DNA of 64,000 nt from JBMYRH01 sp049602155 (GCA_049602155.1 JBMYRH010000027.1:11020-75019); one strand, 5' to 3'. Numbered from the stretch's first letter, positions 51,470 through 61,274 are shown. The notes: generated from the letters alone by a model not told the origin. Made by a program: numbers and translations.

Positions 51470-52669
51470 ATGAACGCCGCTCGTGTCCTGTTCGGCCTCG
51501 CCGCCTTCGCGGTCGCAGCCTCACTCCATATCTACGTGTGGCGTCGCCTGGTCCGTGACCCCCAATGGTCGACCACAGTGCGGCGAACCCTGACCGCCTG
51601 CGCGCTAATTCTAGCGGCTGCGATGGTCACGATGATGTCACTCAGTCGGCATGTGGAGCGGGAGGTTGTATGGCCCTTGCCCCTCCTCACTTGGAGTTGG
51701 CTTGGGGTGCTCTTTTATCTGCTCCTCTTTACCTTCGCGGCCGACGTGGGGCGTTGGTCTCGGCGGCTTTGGGCGCGCGTGGGTGGGGAGGCCCCGGCTG
51801 CTCCTCAGGCTCCCGCAGTGGCAAGTGAAGGCGTATCCCGCCGCGTGTTTGGGCAGAAGCTCGCTGCTGGCTTGAGCGCCGCCACGACCTTGGGGGTCGG
51901 CGTGCACGGCTTTTATAGTGCACGCGGTGAGTTCTACGTGCCCGAGACCGAGGTCAAGATCCCGCGGCTGGCCCCCTCACTCGAGGGCCTTCGGGTGGTG
52001 CTGCTCTCAGATATTCACATCGGCCCCACCCTCGGGGGAGCTTTTATCGACCGGATCGTTGAGCGCACAAACAGCCTACGCCCCGACCTCGTGGCCATCA
52101 CAGGGGACTTAGTCGACGGCTCCGTGGCGCTCATCGGAGATGAGGTGGGTCGCCTCTCGCGCCTGAAATCGCGCTACGGGACGTTCTTCTCGACCGGCAA
52201 CCACGAGTTTTACTCGGGGGCACAGGCTTGGATGACCCACCTGGAGCGCGCGGGGGTGACGGTGCTGGCGAATTCGCGGCAGCGGGTCGGTGACGATGGG
52301 GGGACGATTGAGGTGGTCGGGATTCACGACCTCCAGGGTGCACGCTTTGCCCCGCACTTCGCGCCGGACTTAGCGACCGCGATGACGGGCGCCGATCCCG
52401 AGGCGGCGACCCTGCTATTGTCCCATCAGCCGCGCGCGATCGGGCTCACCGATGGGTTCGATGTGGACCTGCAGTTGGCCGGTCACACCCATGCAGGGCA
52501 ACTGTGGCCCTTTGGAGGGTTGACGCGCCTCGTGCAGCCCTACATTCAGGGACTCCACTCACACAACGCTGCGACCCAGATCTATGTCAGCGGGGGGACG
52601 GGCTATTGGGGCCCTCCCATGCGCGTCGGAGCTCCGCCTGAGATCGCGCTCTTACACCTGACGGGCTGA
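51470..52669 (+). CDS. Membrane metallophosphoesterase (YkuE-like)
   Basis: 399 residues from the ATG at 51470 (GAGGGG ahead); a GTG at 51344 would add 42 residues without membrane features. Three to four hydrophobic segments come first (to about residue 155), then a calcineurin-like phosphoesterase domain with all metal motifs: LLSDIHIG, AITGDLVDG, TGNHEFYS, LLSHQP and AGHTHAGQ. YkuE-type enzymes act on membrane or lipid phosphate diesters such as UDP-diacylglucosamine-like substrates; here not known. Located in the inner membrane. Single gene. Confidence 0.9.
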   Translation: MNAARVLFGLAAFAVAASLHIYVWRRLVRDPQWSTTVRRTLTACALILAAAMVTMMSLSRHVEREVVWPLPLLTWSWLGVLFYLLLFTFAADVGRWSRRLWARVGGEAPAAPQAPAVASEGVSRRVFGQKLAAGLSAATTLGVGVHGFYSARGEFYVPETEVKIPRLAPSLEGLRVVLLSDIHIGPTLGGAFIDRIVERTNSLRPDLVAITGDLVDGSVALIGDEVGRLSRLKSRYGTFFSTGNHEFYSGAQAWMTHLERAGVTVLANSRQRVGDDGGTIEVVGIHDLQGARFAPHFAPDLATAMTGADPEAATLLLSHQPRAIGLTDGFDVDLQLAGHTHAGQLWPFGGLTRLVQPYIQGLHSHNAATQIYVSGGTGYWGPPMRVGAPPEIALLHLTG

Positions 52670-52747
52670 GCACGGGCACGGCAGTCATTGGGTTGGCGAG
52701 AGTCCAGTGGACCTTTAGCAGTGACACCCGCAGCCCTATTTGAGCAC

Positions 52748-52794
52748 GCCGGGCGAGGCTCGCTGTGTCCGTAACCAAGCGGTAAGCGCCCGGC
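52748..52794. terminator. Possible bidirectional hairpin between convergent genes
   Basis: GCCGGGCG (52748-52755) is the inverse of CGCCCGGC (52787-52794) with a 31-base loop, midway between the metallophosphoesterase and the surface-protein gene. No U-tract, so only a candidate. Confidence 0.35.
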
Positions 52795-52857
52795 CCCCCG
52801 AACACGGAGAGCCAGGCACCTCGGCGCGGCCCGAAGGCGTTGTCTACTTAGCCATCG

Positions 52858-54636
52858 CTATGACGCCCATGACATCAGCTTGCGGCGGACCATGAGGGCG
52901 CAAAGCGCGAGGCCCATGAGGACGAGGGCGGGCAGCTCTCGTGGCCCAGTGGCGTTGCATCCATCGCCATCCGCATCGACCGCGGCCTCTGGGTCGTCGT
53001 CGCCTTCAACCTCTTGGTCGTCGTCGCCTTCAACCTCTTGGTCGTCATCGCCTTCAACCTCTTGGTCGTCATCGCCTTCAACCTCTTGGTCGTCGTCGCC
53101 CTCTCGACCTTCGTCATCATCGCGTTCGGTCTCGCTCTCATCCTCCGGCTCAACCTCCTCTGAAGGATCTCGTGGCTCCTCCTCTGGGAGGCTGGTGCCG
53201 CTTGGGTTCTCTGGGCTGAGCTTCATGAGGCCAAGGCCAAAGCCCTGGTCAACAATGGACAGGAACCCGCCATCGGGTAAGAGCGCGATGTACTCAGAGG
53301 CTGCATCAGGGACGCCATCGTCGGCGCCCTCCTCGACGAATGAATCCACGCGATGCCAGACGCTCTGTCCGACCTCATCAAAGCGGACGACGTAACCGCG
53401 CCACGTGCGGCGAGGGTCCTCCTTGCATAGGTCCTCGAGTGCGCTATCAGTCACGACATCGCAGCCCTCAATGCCTGTCCCGCAGCCCACGATGGCACCG
53501 CCGTCCGGGAGCCCTTGGATTCCCCAGCACTCATCAAAGATCAGCTGTGGGTCACCGGGGCCCAGGCCGTCAAAGGGGCCGACGCCGCCGGCGGGATCCC
53601 CGAAGGTTTGTGTCCAGGCCACATCTCCGTTCAAGTCGACTCGGGTCAGTTGGCCGTCGATGGTGCCTTTGTCACCTCCGTGGCCCGTGAAGGTGTAGCC
53701 TTGGTGGACCCCATCAACCCGATGCAGAGCGACGTCGGTCGCCTCGAAGCGGCCAGGGTAGCTTTGCTGCCAGATCGGATCGCCCGAGTCATCGACTCGC
53801 ATCAGACCGGGGGGGGCTTCCTCTTGACCCACTAGGATGATGAAGCCGTTGGACTGGCCTGGCAGGACGCGCACTGCCTTAGCGGTCTCATAGCCGCTGT
53901 AGTCGCGCGCCCAAGTCGGCGAATCCGGGGCGCTGTCCGACGCGACCTGTGTGGGCGAGAGGTAAAAGGCATGGGCTTTACCGCCAAAGGGGTTGCCAAA
54001 GGATTTGAACCCCTCGAGCCCCCCCTCAGGAGCATCGCTGACGCCGACCGCGATGAGCCCGCCATCGGACGTCACCTGGATGGCCTCGATGGCGCTGTGA
54101 CCACCGGGGCTTACGAAGCGCTTCTCCCAGATGAGGCTGCCGTCTTCAGTGTCGTGTTTAGCGAGGTACATCGCGGGCTGACCCGTGGCGTCCGAACGCA
54201 GGCCAGCGAGGAACACCGCATCACCGGCGGACGCGGCGTTGAGGAGCGCGGACTTGCCGCTGCCTCCACCGAGTTGGATGGTCCAGTGCACCGAGGCGCT
54301 CTCATCAGGCTCGAGGAGCACGCCGATGCCCATCGGGTCTGGCGGGCCGATCTTGACCGCAAAGCCGCCCCAGCCGTCGCCGGAGCTCACCGTCTTGCCC
54401 ACCGAGAGGTAGCCGCCGTCATCGGTCGCGATGCCGTGAACCGGGTGCGGGTCTTCACCACAGCAGGACTCGGTCAGGCCCACATAAAAGTCGACTCCAG
54501 GTGCGTTGGCGCTGACGCCGGTTTGTGCTGCTGCGGTGCCGACACACATCAGCATCACTGCGAGACATCCCGTCGTGAACCATCCTGCTGAGACAGCTTT
54601 TGATTGCATGCTTTTAAGGGGAGTTTTCGGGGTCAT
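52858..54636 (-). CDS. Secreted propeller-like protein with MYXO-CTERM-like tail
   Basis: 592 residues from the ATG at 54636 (AGGAGAAT ahead). Signal peptide ending near AAAQT. Residues 40-460 hold repeated segments of the type GGYLSVGKT, GGLIAVGVSD, NGFIILVGQE, DGGAIVGCGTG, DGGFLSIVDQG, as in beta-propellers of delta-type bacteria. An acidic, repetitive stretch with GDDDQEVE units follows (about 500-570), then a terminal Cys, a membrane helix (ELPALVLMGLALCALMV) and RRK: the form of MYXO-CTERM signals, though it has seven more residues at the end. Probably exported and then anchored by a sorting enzyme. Function unknown. Confidence 0.85.
   Translation of the reverse strand: MTPKTPLKSMQSKAVSAGWFTTGCLAVMLMCVGTAAAQTGVSANAPGVDFYVGLTESCCGEDPHPVHGIATDDGGYLSVGKTVSSGDGWGGFAVKIGPPDPMGIGVLLEPDESASVHWTIQLGGGSGKSALLNAASAGDAVFLAGLRSDATGQPAMYLAKHDTEDGSLIWEKRFVSPGGHSAIEAIQVTSDGGLIAVGVSDAPEGGLEGFKSFGNPFGGKAHAFYLSPTQVASDSAPDSPTWARDYSGYETAKAVRVLPGQSNGFIILVGQEEAPPGLMRVDDSGDPIWQQSYPGRFEATDVALHRVDGVHQGYTFTGHGGDKGTIDGQLTRVDLNGDVAWTQTFGDPAGGVGPFDGLGPGDPQLIFDECWGIQGLPDGGAIVGCGTGIEGCDVVTDSALEDLCKEDPRRTWRGYVVRFDEVGQSVWHRVDSFVEEGADDGVPDAASEYIALLPDGGFLSIVDQGFGLGLMKLSPENPSGTSLPEEEPRDPSEEVEPEDESETERDDDEGREGDDDQEVEGDDDQEVEGDDDQEVEGDDDQEVEGDDDPEAAVDADGDGCNATGPRELPALVLMGLALCALMVRRKLMSWAS
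52991..53102 (-). repeat. 24-base repeats coding GDDDQEVE
   Basis: At least four near-identical 24-base units at the end of the acidic linker in the MYXO-CTERM-like protein. All units keep frame; variants differ only by synonymous bases. Confidence 0.9.
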
Positions 54637-55063
54637 CGGTATTCTCCTCGTAGGCCGTGAGGACTCATTGACAGCGTGGGTCACCGGCTAGGGGCTCGAT
54701 GCCATGAGTCGCTCCGTAAATGAGCGATGACGAGGTCACATTACCTTGTCCGCTCACTTTAATCCGTTGTTGACCGAGCCGCGCATTGATCACTGGAATA
54801 TCGTTGCGCTTTCGGAGGTTCGTGGCGCGCGTCTCGATGGGGGGCTGGCTTCTCTTTGCCACCCAAATCGCTCACGGTGAACAGGTGCCTGTTGCCGCTC
54901 GGCGAGTTTCTCGACGGGAGAGTCAACCTCTGGTGAGCCGCAGCACCTAAGCACTGCACGGGACAGGCGCCCGATGAGGGATGAGCGTTGAATTGGCCTG
55001 TGACTGTTTCCCCACTTCGCGAGAGCACCTAGGATGGGGTGCACCTCAGATGGGAGGGCCACG
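54637..55063. other. 427-base divergent intergenic region
   Basis: Upstream of the surface protein (minus) and the hmdU-kinase-like gene (plus). Open frames here look random. Nothing else recognised. Confidence 0.35.
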
Positions 55064-55978
55064 TTGTCCACGCCTCACAACCCCTATGCGACTGCGCTAG
55101 ATGGTCTGGAGCTCGACGATCCGGTCACCGCATTCTTCGACTTTTGCCGCGCACGGGAGCGCGTTCGGGTTCGGAGAGAGAGCGGCGCACCGGCGCCTTG
55201 GTCGGACGACCCCATCTTTCAGCGCGGTCGGTTCCTGAACGTATTTAGAGAGGATGACCGAGGCAGCCGCGCGATCCGTCGCTTTGCATCACCGCTTACG
55301 GAGGACCTGCCCCGGCTGGTGCACGCTGTCTTCTTCGCGCGGTGGTGTAATCGTCAGCAGACCTTAGACGCCCTCTCGGCCGAGCTGCTCGCGCACCCAG
55401 ACGAGCTGGTCGAGGCCTTGCGGTCACTCGACGAACCTCCGTGGTGTAACGAGACTGCGTACCCAGTGGAGCCTATCACCTGGGCGGGCGAGAGCTGCTC
55501 CCGGTTCGAGACGGCGACGCGCATGCTTGGGGAGGTGACCCCGTTCCTCGTGGAGGCCATCTGCGGTGCGGAGGGGAACGTGACGCGCGCGACCCAGCGG
55601 GTCAACGCAGGCTTCGGTATGGACAACGACTTCCCGATCTTCATGGCCGTCATGGACTTGGCGTGGTTTCGACCCGAGATCATCCACCCTTCGAGCCCTG
55701 TGCCGACTGGGATTGGGGCTGTGGCCTTCTTGGACCGGCTCCAGGCGCACCTCGGCCTGAGCGGTCATACCGAGACCTGTGACGCGATGATAGCGCTCCA
55801 GGCGGTCCATTGGCCCGAAGCTAGGCGGCCCTTTCAGCCCATCGACATTGAGTACCTCTCTTGCGAGTGCAGGAAGTACTTTAGCTATGTTAACGGCACG
55901 AAGGCCTTTGAGGGGAAGAACCTCTTCCGCCCGGTGGCGAGGGCTGCCACATCGGTTCGAGCGGACGGAGGAAGTTGA
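55064..55978 (+). CDS. 5-hmdU DNA kinase helical-domain family protein
   Basis: 304 residues from the TTG at 55064, which has GGGAGG seven bases ahead; the in-frame ATG at 55034 lacks a ribosome site. The N-terminal half shows the family core FFDFCRARERVRVRRE...GAPAPWSDDPIFQRGRFLNVFREDDR, and later WCNRQQTLDAL and YLSCECRKYFSY, as in the helical domain of 5-hydroxymethyl-dUMP DNA kinases and alpha-glutamyl/putrescinyl-thymine pyrophosphorylases of phages with hypermodified DNA. From memory of that family; no database check. Bacterial members are widespread and uncharacterised. No phage genes are nearby. Overlaps the start of the pseudouridine synthase gene by one base. Confidence 0.72.
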   Translation: MSTPHNPYATALDGLELDDPVTAFFDFCRARERVRVRRESGAPAPWSDDPIFQRGRFLNVFREDDRGSRAIRRFASPLTEDLPRLVHAVFFARWCNRQQTLDALSAELLAHPDELVEALRSLDEPPWCNETAYPVEPITWAGESCSRFETATRMLGEVTPFLVEAICGAEGNVTRATQRVNAGFGMDNDFPIFMAVMDLAWFRPEIIHPSSPVPTGIGAVAFLDRLQAHLGLSGHTETCDAMIALQAVHWPEARRPFQPIDIEYLSCECRKYFSYVNGTKAFEGKNLFRPVARAATSVRADGGS

Positions 55979-56517
55979 TGCCGAGCGTGGTCCTCTTTAA
56001 CAAGCCCTACGGCGTCCTGAGTCAGTTCACGAGCAAAGACGGCTTCAAGACCTTGGCCGACTATATCGAGCGACCGGGCGTGTACGCAGCTGGGCGCTTG
56101 GATAAGGACTCAGAGGGCCTCCTGGTGCTCACCGATGACGGTGCACTTCAGCACAAGATCGCCTCGCCCAAGCATAAGACCGAGAAGACGTACTGGGCGC
56201 AGGTTGAGCGCATCCCCGATGAAGAGGCGCTGGCGGCGCTTCGGGCTGGTGTCCGCCTCAAAGACGGGCTGACACGCCCGGCGAAAGCGCGCCTTATCCA
56301 AGAGCCAGACATCTGGGAGCGCGTCCCGCCTATCCGCGAGCGGCGGGCTATCCCGACCGCTTGGATCGAGTTGAAGATCTGCGAAGGCAAGAACCGGCAG
56401 GTCCGCAGGATGACGGCCGCTGTGGGCTTCCCGACCCTGCGCCTCGTGCGTCGCTCTGTAGGTCGCTGGACGCTGGACGGTATCGCGCTCGGCACGTGGA
56501 GAGAGCTACAGGTGTAG
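55978..56517 (+). CDS. 23S rRNA pseudouridine synthase, RluE/RsuA type
   Basis: 179 residues; ATG at 55978 (TGATG overlap with the preceding stop; GGAGGAAG ahead). A RluE-size protein without an S4 domain: NKPYGVLSQFT, the catalytic aspartate in AAGRLDKDSEGLLVLTDDG, and the terminal KICEGKNRQVRRMTAAVGFPTLRLVR. Converts uridine to pseudouridine in 23S rRNA (U2457 in E. coli RluE); target here inferred. It lacks an obvious relation to the neighbours apart from the overlap. Confidence 0.94.
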   Translation: MPSVVLFNKPYGVLSQFTSKDGFKTLADYIERPGVYAAGRLDKDSEGLLVLTDDGALQHKIASPKHKTEKTYWAQVERIPDEEALAALRAGVRLKDGLTRPAKARLIQEPDIWERVPPIRERRAIPTAWIELKICEGKNRQVRRMTAAVGFPTLRLVRRSVGRWTLDGIALGTWRELQV

Positions 56518-56658
56518 TCAGAGGTGTGAGGGCCGGGTGTCGTATACCACCACGCGCTCCTCAGTGGTACAGTCGCTCATCGCCTGTCAGGTGTCCGTGG
56601 CGGACCTAGTTTGCCCTGGTCACGCTGGCATGCATCCTCATTCCCCGCAGGGGCACTT

Positions 56659-57960
56659 CTGCGAATTCTACACACATCAGATTGGCACTTGGGGGTCTCC
56701 ACAGGGCCGGCATCGCGGGTCGAAGAGCAGCGTGAGTTTCTGCGCTGGCTGCACGACACTTTGGCGTCTCGAGAGGTCGACGCGCTGATCGTCGCTGGCG
56801 ACATCTTCGACACGATGCACCCCTCCTCCGAGGTGCAAGAACTGTACTACGGTTTCCTGGCCTCGCTCGGCGACAGCGGCGTCCGGGACGTCGTCGTCAT
56901 CGGAGGCAACCACGACTCGGCCTCTCGATTGGATGCGCCCTCCGCATTGCTCAAGGCGGTCAATGTCCACGTCGTGGGGGGCGTGCCGCCCGCCGATGTG
57001 CGCGCTGAGCGCATGGTTGCACCGTTGCGTACGCGGGGCGGTGACGGCCCTGGAGCAATCTGCCTCGCGGTGCCGTACGCACACGAGTATCGGCTTGGTA
57101 TCAGGACCACGGACCTCGACAAATCGCAGACCCGCGAGGAGTTTCAGCGTGTCTTCGGTGAGCTCTACTCTGACCTCGCAGACGCGGCTGAGGCAGAGCA
57201 CCCGGGCGTGCCGATCGTGGCGACGGGCCACCTGACGCTTGGGTTCGGCGCGACCCGTGAGGATTACCCTCAGGAGATCCATCGGGTCGGTCAGATCGAG
57301 GGGCTCCCGACGGACATCATCGATCCGCGCATCCGCTACATGGCCCTTGGCCACATTCATCGTTGCTATCAGATCGACCGCTCACAGGCTTGGTACTGCG
57401 GGACCCCCGTCCCTTATTCGCTCACGGAGATGGGCGCGAGGCGTCGCGTTCTCCTTGTGGACCTCGAAGGAGAGGGCGATCCGACCGTCGAGGCCATCGA
57501 GGTGCCGCGTCAGCGCGACCTCCTCAAGCTAGAGGGCTCACCCGATGTGGTCGTCGCGGCGCTCGCGTCAATGACGTGGTCGACCCCGATGGCGCCCTTG
57601 GTGCACGTGGTCGCGGAGAGCCAGATGGCGCAACCTGGGCTGCAGCGGCGCCTCTCTGAGGCGGCTGTCAGGACCGACGACGCAGGGGCGCCGGTCTCCG
57701 GACCGGTGCTGGTAGAGGTGCGCCAGCGGGTGACCGCGGTCGAGCGCGGCACTTCGACAGCCCCGCTGCCGCCCCTGGACAGGTTGGCGCCCGAGGATGT
57801 CTTTGGGCTGATGTGCGACGCCACGCAGCTAGAGGGAGAGCCCCGGGCGCAGATCTTTGACGCGTTCCGTCGCGTGGCGAGCGCAGATCCTCAGACCATC
57901 AAGGAGATGGTGGATGATATCCCGCTGCCTCCGCTCGCCGATGGTGGAGGGGCTTCATGA
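56659..57960 (+). CDS. sbcD: Exonuclease SbcD (Mre11-like nuclease), likely CTG start
   Basis: 433 residues from CTG 56659; the only earlier start in frame is TTG 56611, adding 16 residues of no match. Starting at CTG gives the family's usual MRILHTSDWHLG with GCAGGGG six bases ahead. Metal motifs are all there: DWHLG, VAGDIFD, GGNHDSASR, ATGHLTL and LGHIHRCY. The C-terminal part is the SbcC-contact region. Works with SbcC as a DNA end-processing nuclease that opens hairpins. Overlaps sbcC by ATGA. Confidence 0.94.
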   Translation: MRILHTSDWHLGVSTGPASRVEEQREFLRWLHDTLASREVDALIVAGDIFDTMHPSSEVQELYYGFLASLGDSGVRDVVVIGGNHDSASRLDAPSALLKAVNVHVVGGVPPADVRAERMVAPLRTRGGDGPGAICLAVPYAHEYRLGIRTTDLDKSQTREEFQRVFGELYSDLADAAEAEHPGVPIVATGHLTLGFGATREDYPQEIHRVGQIEGLPTDIIDPRIRYMALGHIHRCYQIDRSQAWYCGTPVPYSLTEMGARRRVLLVDLEGEGDPTVEAIEVPRQRDLLKLEGSPDVVVAALASMTWSTPMAPLVHVVAESQMAQPGLQRRLSEAAVRTDDAGAPVSGPVLVEVRQRVTAVERGTSTAPLPPLDRLAPEDVFGLMCDATQLEGEPRAQIFDAFRRVASADPQTIKEMVDDIPLPPLADGGGAS

Positions 57961-60900
57961 AGCTCAACCGGATCGAGGTGACGAACCTCAACAGCCTCTA
58001 CGGCACGCACAGCGTCGACCTTGAGCGTGCCCTCGCGGGGGCGAGCCTCTTCCTGATCCACGGACCGATGGGGACCGGGAAGTCGACCCTCATGGACGCG
58101 GTCAGCCTCGCCCTCTTCGGCAAGACGCCGCGACTCGATAACAAGCGCGGGCGAGATGACCGTGGACCGGCACGCATCATGAGTCGCGGGACTGGTGCAT
58201 GTCGGGCTGAGATAGAGTTCTCGAAGTTGGAGTCCGGTGGGCGGGCCCGCTACCGCGCTGTCTGGACTTGCCGGCGCGCGCGAAGCAAGCCAGATGGCAA
58301 TTTCCAGACGCCAGAGCGGAGCCTTGAGAAGCAAGAGGACGACGGGAGCTGGACGACACTTGTCTCTGACGACCGCCATAAGTTCGTGGCGCCCGTCTTT
58401 GAGGCTGTCCTCGAAGGCTTCACCGTCGATGACTTTAACCGGTCGATGCTGCTCGCACAGGGGCGCTTCGATGCTTTCCTAAAGGCCGAGCCCGGCGAGC
58501 GTGCGCAGATCCTGGAGCGACTCACACAGACGGCCATCTATCAGCAGATTGGCAACAACGCCGCGATGATCGCTGGTAGACATAACAGCCGACTCAAGCG
58601 GCTACGCACCCTTGCAGCTGCCCCCGGTGGGCTTCAGCCTGAGGCGCTCGAGGCGCTCAAGGCGGAGCACGAGCTTCGCACGGCGGCGTTGAAGGAAGCT
58701 CAGGGCACCTTGGCGGGAGCCACTGCGCAGCTCACTTGGTTGGACACAGCGCTTCAGTTGCGTGAGCGCCTTGATGGGGCTCGGAGTGAAGGGGCCGCCG
58801 TCTCGGCTGCACAGGAGACCGCCCGGCCGCTCCTCTCTCGGCTAAAGGCTCACGAGCGCTGTGCCGCGGTGCAGGCCTTCAAGGCCCTAGACACGCTCCA
58901 AGCGCTCCGCGCCGAGGTGAGCGGCTTGGACGAGGGGCTCAAGGCGCTCACGGTCGCGGCCCCCGGCCTCAAAGAGAGCGAGGCCACTGCGGCAAAGGCT
59001 GCGAAGCGCGCCACTCGAGACACAGAGACCGCCGCCGACGACCTTGAACGCCTTCGGCCCCAAGTGGAGCGCGTGACTCAGGCCGATGGCGCGGTGAAGT
59101 CTGCGACTCAGGCTGCCGCCGAGACGCGGAAGGCCTCGGTCGCGGCCGTGAAGAAGCGCGAAGAGGGCGTGAAGGCATGCGAGGTGTCTCGCAGCGCGGT
59201 GGTGGCGCAGAGAGCGGCGCTGGACGCTGCCCAAGCAGCCTTGGTCGCCTTGATCCCGGATGTCACTGAGCCCGGCTATGAGCGTGCGCGTCAGGCTTTG
59301 CAGGCAGAGCTCCTCGCGGCGCGAGAGCATCTCCGGCGCGTGGAGGCGGCGGTCGCGCCTGCCCGACAGGTCACGGAGGCTGAGAAAGCGCTCACTGCAC
59401 AACGTGCGCGCCAAAATGAGGGGGTGGCCTCGACGAAGGCCCTCGACGGCCGAGTCAAAGCGGCCACCCTTGAGGTTTCCCGCTGTGGAGAGTTGCTCAA
59501 GGTGTCTGAGACGGGGCTGCTAAACGTGGCGCGTATCGCGGAGCTCGCGGTCCACCGAGATGCCCTCATCGAGGGAGAGGAGTGCCCCCTCTGTGGCGCT
59601 GAGTCGCACCCTTGGACCGGCGACGCTGAGCGGGCCAAGGCGGACGCGGTGATCGCTGAGACCGTCGCTAGCGCAGAGGCGGACAGAGACAAAGCGCGCT
59701 CGGCCGCTCAGGCGGCCACGGAGGTGCTGACCGAGGTTCAAGGGGAGAGGCAGCGCCTCGCCGGGCGCCTCGAGCAGCTCGCCGGAGAGCTGGAGGAAGC
59801 GGAGAAGCGTCGGGAGCTTCTGGTTCAGGCCGCCCAGAAGGCCCTTGGTGAGGCAGGGCTGTGCTCTGATAGTGAGCTGGATGCCGCGCTCGTGAGCGCG
59901 TCGAAGGACGCCAAGGTGCGGGCATCCGTGCTTGAAACCCTTGAGGCCGCATTTGGCGCAGTGCGCGCTGCCGAGTCGGCTCTCCGGGAGGGGGAGGCGA
60001 CGGTCAAAGGCAAAGAGGCGCTGGTCGCTGAATACCGACAACAAGAGGAGGCGCTGGCAGACACCCTGATGCAGCAGGGTGAGGTTGAGAGGGCCGCGCG
60101 TGCTCAGGCTGAGGCGGAGGGCGCTTCGCTTGAGATCTTATGGCAGAGCATCGTCGCATCCGAGGACGGTCGCCCCGAGGGACTGCTGCCTCCTGATGAG
60201 GCGACACCGGCGCAGTGGTTACAGGCTCAGCATCGCTGGTTAGAGCACACCCGTGGGGCGGAGAAGCTCGCGGCGAACGCCCACCGCTTGGCGACGGAGG
60301 CCGTCCAAAAGAACGCGACCCTTGAGGCCTCTATGACCGAGCAGCGCGCAAAGAAGGATACGACTCGTGGGGTGGCTCAGCAGGCGCTCGAGGGCCTCTT
60401 GGTGACCCTTGAGTTGGAGGATGTCGAGGCGCTTGTGTCTCAGCGCTTGGATGAGGAGACCCTCCAGGGTGCGCTCTCCACGCGCAAGGGGCTGGAAGAG
60501 CGCCGTATCCGTAATGACGCGATGCTCAAGGAGCGGCAAGAGGCGCTCGCCGTGCACGACACAAAGTGCCCCGAAGGGCTCAGCTCAGGCGCTGCTCGTG
60601 AGCCCTTAGAGGCGGCGGTGGCCCGCGCAGATGCTGAGACAAAGGAGGCCGCTAAGCAGCATGAAGAGACCACTGGGCAGCTCAAGGCGCATGAGCTTCA
60701 AGTCGCCCGGCACCAGGAGTCTCGACGCGAGCTCGAGGAGGCGGAGAAGGCGGCTCGAGTTTGGCGTACGCTGCATGACATCATCGGGCAAAACGATGGG
60801 GGACGATTTCAGCAGTTCGCGCAGGCGCTCAATTTGGGGCAGCTGCTCGAGAAGGCGAATGTGCACCTCCGACGCCTCAATGAGCGCTATCGGCTGGTCC

Positions 60901-61274
60901 CGCGTAAGCAGGACGGCTTGCCCACCCTCGACTTTGATCTCGAGGACCTCTGGCAAGCTGGGGAGACGGTGTCGCCTCAGTCGCTGTCGGGTGGCGAGCG
61001 CTTCCTTGTCTCGCTCGCGCTCGCCCTTGGGCTCTCTGATTTCCGTGGAGCGAACGTCACCATGCCCGTCGAGACACTGCTGCTCGACGAGGGCTTCGGG
61101 ACGCTTGACCCAGACACCTTGAGTGTCGCGATGGCGGCCCTCTCGCAGCTTCAGGCGGATGGCCGTCAGGTCGGGATCATCAGTCACGTCGTGGGGCTCA
61201 CCGAGCGCATTGATGCGCGTGTCGAGGTGCGCCCCCTTGGCGGAGGGCGCTCCGAGCTCCATGTCACCGGGTGA
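57957..61274 (+). CDS. sbcC: Exonuclease SbcC (Rad50-like ATPase)
   Basis: 1105 residues, ATGA overlap with sbcD. Walker A near residue 38 (GPMGTGKSTLMDA), long coiled coils, a zinc hook CPLC in the middle (EGEECPLCGAESHPW, about residue 543), signature LSGGERFLVSLALALG and Walker B LLLDEGFGTLD near the end. Codons of the coiled coil are Ala/Glu rich. Length in the normal SbcC range. Tethers DNA ends and drives SbcD by ATP. Confidence 0.96.
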   Translation: MKLNRIEVTNLNSLYGTHSVDLERALAGASLFLIHGPMGTGKSTLMDAVSLALFGKTPRLDNKRGRDDRGPARIMSRGTGACRAEIEFSKLESGGRARYRAVWTCRRARSKPDGNFQTPERSLEKQEDDGSWTTLVSDDRHKFVAPVFEAVLEGFTVDDFNRSMLLAQGRFDAFLKAEPGERAQILERLTQTAIYQQIGNNAAMIAGRHNSRLKRLRTLAAAPGGLQPEALEALKAEHELRTAALKEAQGTLAGATAQLTWLDTALQLRERLDGARSEGAAVSAAQETARPLLSRLKAHERCAAVQAFKALDTLQALRAEVSGLDEGLKALTVAAPGLKESEATAAKAAKRATRDTETAADDLERLRPQVERVTQADGAVKSATQAAAETRKASVAAVKKREEGVKACEVSRSAVVAQRAALDAAQAALVALIPDVTEPGYERARQALQAELLAAREHLRRVEAAVAPARQVTEAEKALTAQRARQNEGVASTKALDGRVKAATLEVSRCGELLKVSETGLLNVARIAELAVHRDALIEGEECPLCGAESHPWTGDAERAKADAVIAETVASAEADRDKARSAAQAATEVLTEVQGERQRLAGRLEQLAGELEEAEKRRELLVQAAQKALGEAGLCSDSELDAALVSASKDAKVRASVLETLEAAFGAVRAAESALREGEATVKGKEALVAEYRQQEEALADTLMQQGEVERAARAQAEAEGASLEILWQSIVASEDGRPEGLLPPDEATPAQWLQAQHRWLEHTRGAEKLAANAHRLATEAVQKNATLEASMTEQRAKKDTTRGVAQQALEGLLVTLELEDVEALVSQRLDEETLQGALSTRKGLEERRIRNDAMLKERQEALAVHDTKCPEGLSSGAAREPLEAAVARADAETKEAAKQHEETTGQLKAHELQVARHQESRRELEEAEKAARVWRTLHDIIGQNDGGRFQQFAQALNLGQLLEKANVHLRRLNERYRLVPRKQDGLPTLDFDLEDLWQAGETVSPQSLSGGERFLVSLALALGLSDFRGANVTMPVETLLLDEGFGTLDPDTLSVAMAALSQLQADGRQVGIISHVVGLTERIDARVEVRPLGGGRSELHVTG

